64,000 nucleotides of DNA, taken from positions 1 to 64,000 of the forward strand of contig NZ_DASYZI010000320.1 of assembly GCF_035946395.1 (NCBI RefSeq), read 5' to 3'. This DNA comes from Actinocrinis sp035946395. GTDB taxonomy: Bacteria; Actinomycetota; Actinomycetes; Streptomycetales; Catenulisporaceae. The notes below the pieces were generated by a model, which worked only from the letters and a program-made list of their open reading frames with translations, did not search any database and was not told the DNA's origin. Positions 61,854 through 64,000 of this stretch are shown here, in pieces (positions within the stretch are counted from its first letter, which is position 1; every line of letters begins with the position of its first letter). The position numbers and the translations under genes were made by a program.

Positions 61854-63041
61854 GTGATCCGGGACTCGGTCTGCGACGTCGTCATCGTCGGCGCCGGCAT
61901 CGTGGGCGCGGCCTGCGCCTACTACGCCGCGCGGGCCGGGCTCGACGTCGTGGTGGTGGATCGCGGGCCGGTGGCCGGCGGGACCACCGGCGCCGGTGAA
62001 GGCAACCTCCTGCTGTCAGACAAGCCCCCAGGACCGGAACTGGACCTCGCGCTGCTGTCCGCGCGGCTGTGGCGGCAGATCGCGGCCGAACCGTTCGGCG
62101 GCGACATCGAGTTCGAGCTCAAGGGCGGGCTCGTCGTCGCGGCGGATTCACCGGGTTTTGACGCACTGCGCGAGCTGGCGCAGCAGCAGCGTCACCGCGG
62201 CGTCGAGGCGAGCGTGGTCGCGGCCGACGGCTTGGGCGAACTCGAACCGCGACTGACCGCGGGATTGGCCGGCGGCGTGTTCTATCCGCAGGACGCGCAG
62301 GTGCAGCCGGCACTCGCGGCGGCGCATCTGCTCGCGGCGGCCCGCCGCGCGGGCGCCCGGCTGCGCGCAGGTGAGAATGTCACTGCGCTGCTGCGCACGC
62401 CGGACGGCGCGGTGCGTGCGGTGGTGACCGACCGAGGTGAGATCCACACCCCGGCCGTGGTCAACGCCGCGGGCGTCTGGGGCGCCGACATCGCCGGGCT
62501 GGCCGCCGTGACGTTGCCGGTGCAGCCGCGGCGTGGATTCATCCTGGTCACCGAGCCGCTGCCGCCGCTGATCCGGCACAAGGTCTACGCGGCGGACTAC
62601 GTCGCCGACGTGACGAGCCGCTCCGCGGCCTTGCAGACCTCAGCCGTGGTCGAGGGGACGGCGTCAGGACCCGTACTCATCGGGGCGAGCCGCGAGCGGG
62701 TGGGCTTCGACCGGGGCATCAGCCTGCCGGTGCTGCGCCGCCTCGCCGCGCAGGCAGTGGCGCTGTTCCCGACGCTGGCGCGGGTGAACGCGATCCGCGC
62801 GTATACCGGCTTCCGGCCGTACCTGCCGGACCATCTGCCGGCCATCGGACCGGATCCGCGCGTGCCAGGCCTCTTCCACGCATGCGGGCACGAGGGGGCC
62901 GGGATCGGCCTGGCCCCGGCGACCGGGCACCTGATCTCGCGCGCCCTGCTCGGGTTGCCGGCCGGCCTCGACCTGTCCGCGTTCCGGCCCGACCGGTTCT
63001 CCGGGCCGCACTTCCCGAACCCAGCGGAGGAAGCATGCTGA
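61854..63041 (+). CDS. FAD-dependent D-amino-acid oxidase-like subunit (HcnC/OoxB type)
   Basis: A 395-residue DAO-fold flavoprotein: DVVIVGAGIVGAACAYYAAR binds the ADP of FAD, TTGAGEGNLLLSDK follows, and the C-terminal GLFHACGHEGAGIGLAPATG closes the flavin site. It is the catalytic subunit of a three-component dehydrogenase with the next two genes, the arrangement of hydrogen-cyanide synthase, opine oxidase and D-hydroxyproline dehydrogenase. The substrate is an amino acid or imino acid not definable here. GTG start without a clear Shine-Dalgarno. It overlaps the next gene by 7 bases. Confidence 0.85.
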   Translation: MIRDSVCDVVIVGAGIVGAACAYYAARAGLDVVVVDRGPVAGGTTGAGEGNLLLSDKPPGPELDLALLSARLWRQIAAEPFGGDIEFELKGGLVVAADSPGFDALRELAQQQRHRGVEASVVAADGLGELEPRLTAGLAGGVFYPQDAQVQPALAAAHLLAAARRAGARLRAGENVTALLRTPDGAVRAVVTDRGEIHTPAVVNAAGVWGADIAGLAAVTLPVQPRRGFILVTEPLPPLIRHKVYAADYVADVTSRSAALQTSAVVEGTASGPVLIGASRERVGFDRGISLPVLRRLAAQAVALFPTLARVNAIRAYTGFRPYLPDHLPAIGPDPRVPGLFHACGHEGAGIGLAPATGHLISRALLGLPAGLDLSAFRPDRFSGPHFPNPAEEAC

Positions 63042-63355
63042 TTCGACGCACACCGGAGGCCCTGGTCTCGGCACGGCCGGAGGCGCCGTTCACGCTGCGG
63101 ATCGACGGCCGGGAAGTCCAGGCGCTGCCAGGCCACTCGATCGCCGCCGCGTTGTGGCGGGACGGGATCGTGTCATGGCGGTACACCCGCCGCGGTGGAA
63201 AGGCACGCGGCGTCTTCTGCGGCATCGGGGTCTGCTTCGACTGCCTCGTCACGGTCAACGGGCAGCCGAACCAGCGCGCCTGCCTCACCGCGGCGCGGCC
63301 CGGCGACGTCGTGCGCACGCAGGAGGGAACGGGCCACGATGTCCACGACCTCTGA
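63035..63355 (+). CDS. 2Fe-2S subunit (HcnA type)
   Basis: A 106-residue ferredoxin-like protein with the plant-type cysteine pattern in FCGIGVCFDCLVTVNG and a fourth Cys in QRACLTA. It passes electrons between the flavin subunits. GGAGG lies just before the ATG, which overlaps the preceding stop. It overlaps the next gene by 17 bases. Confidence 0.88.
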   Translation: MLIRRTPEALVSARPEAPFTLRIDGREVQALPGHSIAAALWRDGIVSWRYTRRGGKARGVFCGIGVCFDCLVTVNGQPNQRACLTAARPGDVVRTQEGTGHDVHDL

Positions 63356-64000
63356 CATCGATCCCCCGAGCCCTGACAGGGCACCCGGCACGCCGCCCCG
63401 CCCGGCCGCCGGCCTGCTCGTCGTCGGCGCCGGGCCCGCCGGGCTCGCCGGCGCGCTGGCCGCGGCCGACGCGGGCATCCCGGTGACACTCGTCGACGCC
63501 GGCCGGCGGATCGGCGGCCAGTTCTACCGGCAACCGGCGGCCCGACTGCACGCCCGGCGGCCGCAGGCCCTGCATCACGACGTGCGGACCTGGCTGTCGC
63601 TGCGCCGCCGGTTCGACATCCACGCGGCGGCGGGTCGCGTCCGGCACCTGGCCGACCATCACGTGTGGTTCGCCGAGCAATCGGCCAGCGGCTTCGTCGT
63701 GCACGCCCTGGCCGGCGCCGAACAGGACGGGGCCGGGCAAGACCATCCGGTGTCAGTGCGCGCAGACGCGCTGCTGCTCGCGACCGGCGCGTACGAGAAG
63801 GTACTGCCTTTCCCCGGCTGGACCCTGCCGGGCGTGATCACGGCGGGCGCCGCGCAGGCGATGCTCAAGGGCATGCTCGTGCTGCCCGGGCAGAACGTGG
63901 TGGTCGCCGGAACCGGCCCGCTGCTGCTCCCGGTGGCCGCCGGTCTGGCGCAGGCCGGCGCCCGGATCAGTGCGCTGATCGAGTCCGCCGATGCACGGGA
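63339..64000 (+). CDS. FAD/NAD(P)-binding oxidoreductase subunit (HcnB type), partial
   Basis: The first 220 residues only; the gene runs off the window. GLLVVGAGPAGLAGALAAAD and VDAGRRIGGQFYRQPAA are the FAD-binding start of the alpha subunit of HcnB/OoxA-type dehydrogenases, followed by ADALLLATGAYEKVLPFPGW and a second Rossmann motif NVVVAGTGPLLLPVAAGLAQ. It completes the three-subunit complex begun at 61854. ATG 63339 with GGAGGGAAC upstream. Confidence 0.85.
   Translation, partial: MSTTSDIDPPSPDRAPGTPPRPAAGLLVVGAGPAGLAGALAAADAGIPVTLVDAGRRIGGQFYRQPAARLHARRPQALHHDVRTWLSLRRRFDIHAAAGRVRHLADHHVWFAEQSASGFVVHALAGAEQDGAGQDHPVSVRADALLLATGAYEKVLPFPGWTLPGVITAGAAQAMLKGMLVLPGQNVVVAGTGPLLLPVAAGLAQAGARISALIESADAR

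Overview
This is high-GC actinobacterial DNA. Coding frames are rich in G/C at third positions, GTG and TTG starts are common, many genes overlap by four bases, and there is an SsgA-family sporulation/cell-division gene (52613-53020). Together these point to a sporulating, mycelial actinomycete of the Streptomyces/Catenulispora kind. The exact genus cannot be read from this window. I see no rRNA, tRNA, CRISPR array, intact insertion sequence or prophage. It looks like a chromosomal arm segment of metabolic, secreted and signalling genes with a few gene relics.

Layout. 0-3.3 kb: two tandem sulfotransferases, each with its own hairpin terminator, facing an APS kinase fused to a degenerate ATP-sulfurylase-like domain, so PAPS supply sits beside its users. 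3.3-4.1 kb: gene-free, with a 40-bp near-perfect palindrome and short tandem repeats. 4.1-6.3 kb: a secreted glycoside hydrolase with two CBM2-like modules and an operator-like palindrome upstream. 6.7-7.15 kb: a frameshifted nuoD relic. 7.3-12.1 kb: STAS protein, standalone condensation-domain protein, M24 peptidase, and a membrane pseudokinase with a ricin-type lectin domain. 12.2-14.6 kb: ATP-dependent DNA ligase and LigD-type polymerase (NHEJ repair). 14.9-17.1 kb: hydrolase, MazG-like protein, thioesterase. 17.1-21.1 kb: a four-gene ThuA / two Gfo-Idh-MocA oxidoreductases / TIM-barrel isomerase operon. 21.3-22.2 kb: an ArsR-SRPBCC pair with a 16-bp perfect palindromic operator. 22.3-25.7 kb: a large secreted copper-radical oxidase.

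25.8-31.3 kb: ABC exporter genes divergent from a NarL-type two-component system. 31.3-37.2 kb: MFS remnant, CYTH-CHAD protein, SAM methyltransferase with an unusual leader, PhzF protein and a membrane protein. 37.3-39.7 kb: Tex. 39.8-43.9 kb: GNAT, an AAA+ ATPase/TPR-membrane protein pair, and a luciferase-like oxidoreductase. 43.9-46.7 kb: orphan LutA-like protein, GNAT, beta-hydroxyacid dehydrogenase. 47.1-51.0 kb: NMT1/THI5-type ABC importer translationally coupled to an APH-fold kinase. 51.0-54.4 kb: ECF sigma factor fused to an anti-sigma-like zinc motif and membrane segment, SsgA-like protein, D-Ala-D-Ala carboxypeptidase. 54.5-57.6 kb: phosphoesterase/P-loop kinase pair, ThuA-like protein, unknown protein. 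57.8-61.5 kb: COG0523 GTPase and an enlarged family-A DNA polymerase. 61.9-64.0 kb: a three-subunit flavin dehydrogenase operon running off the window.

A recurring theme is short tandem duplication (periods 9-18 bp), both between genes and in frame inside them: response regulator, DNA polymerase, probably a GNAT. Function calls rest on motifs read by eye; no database search was possible.
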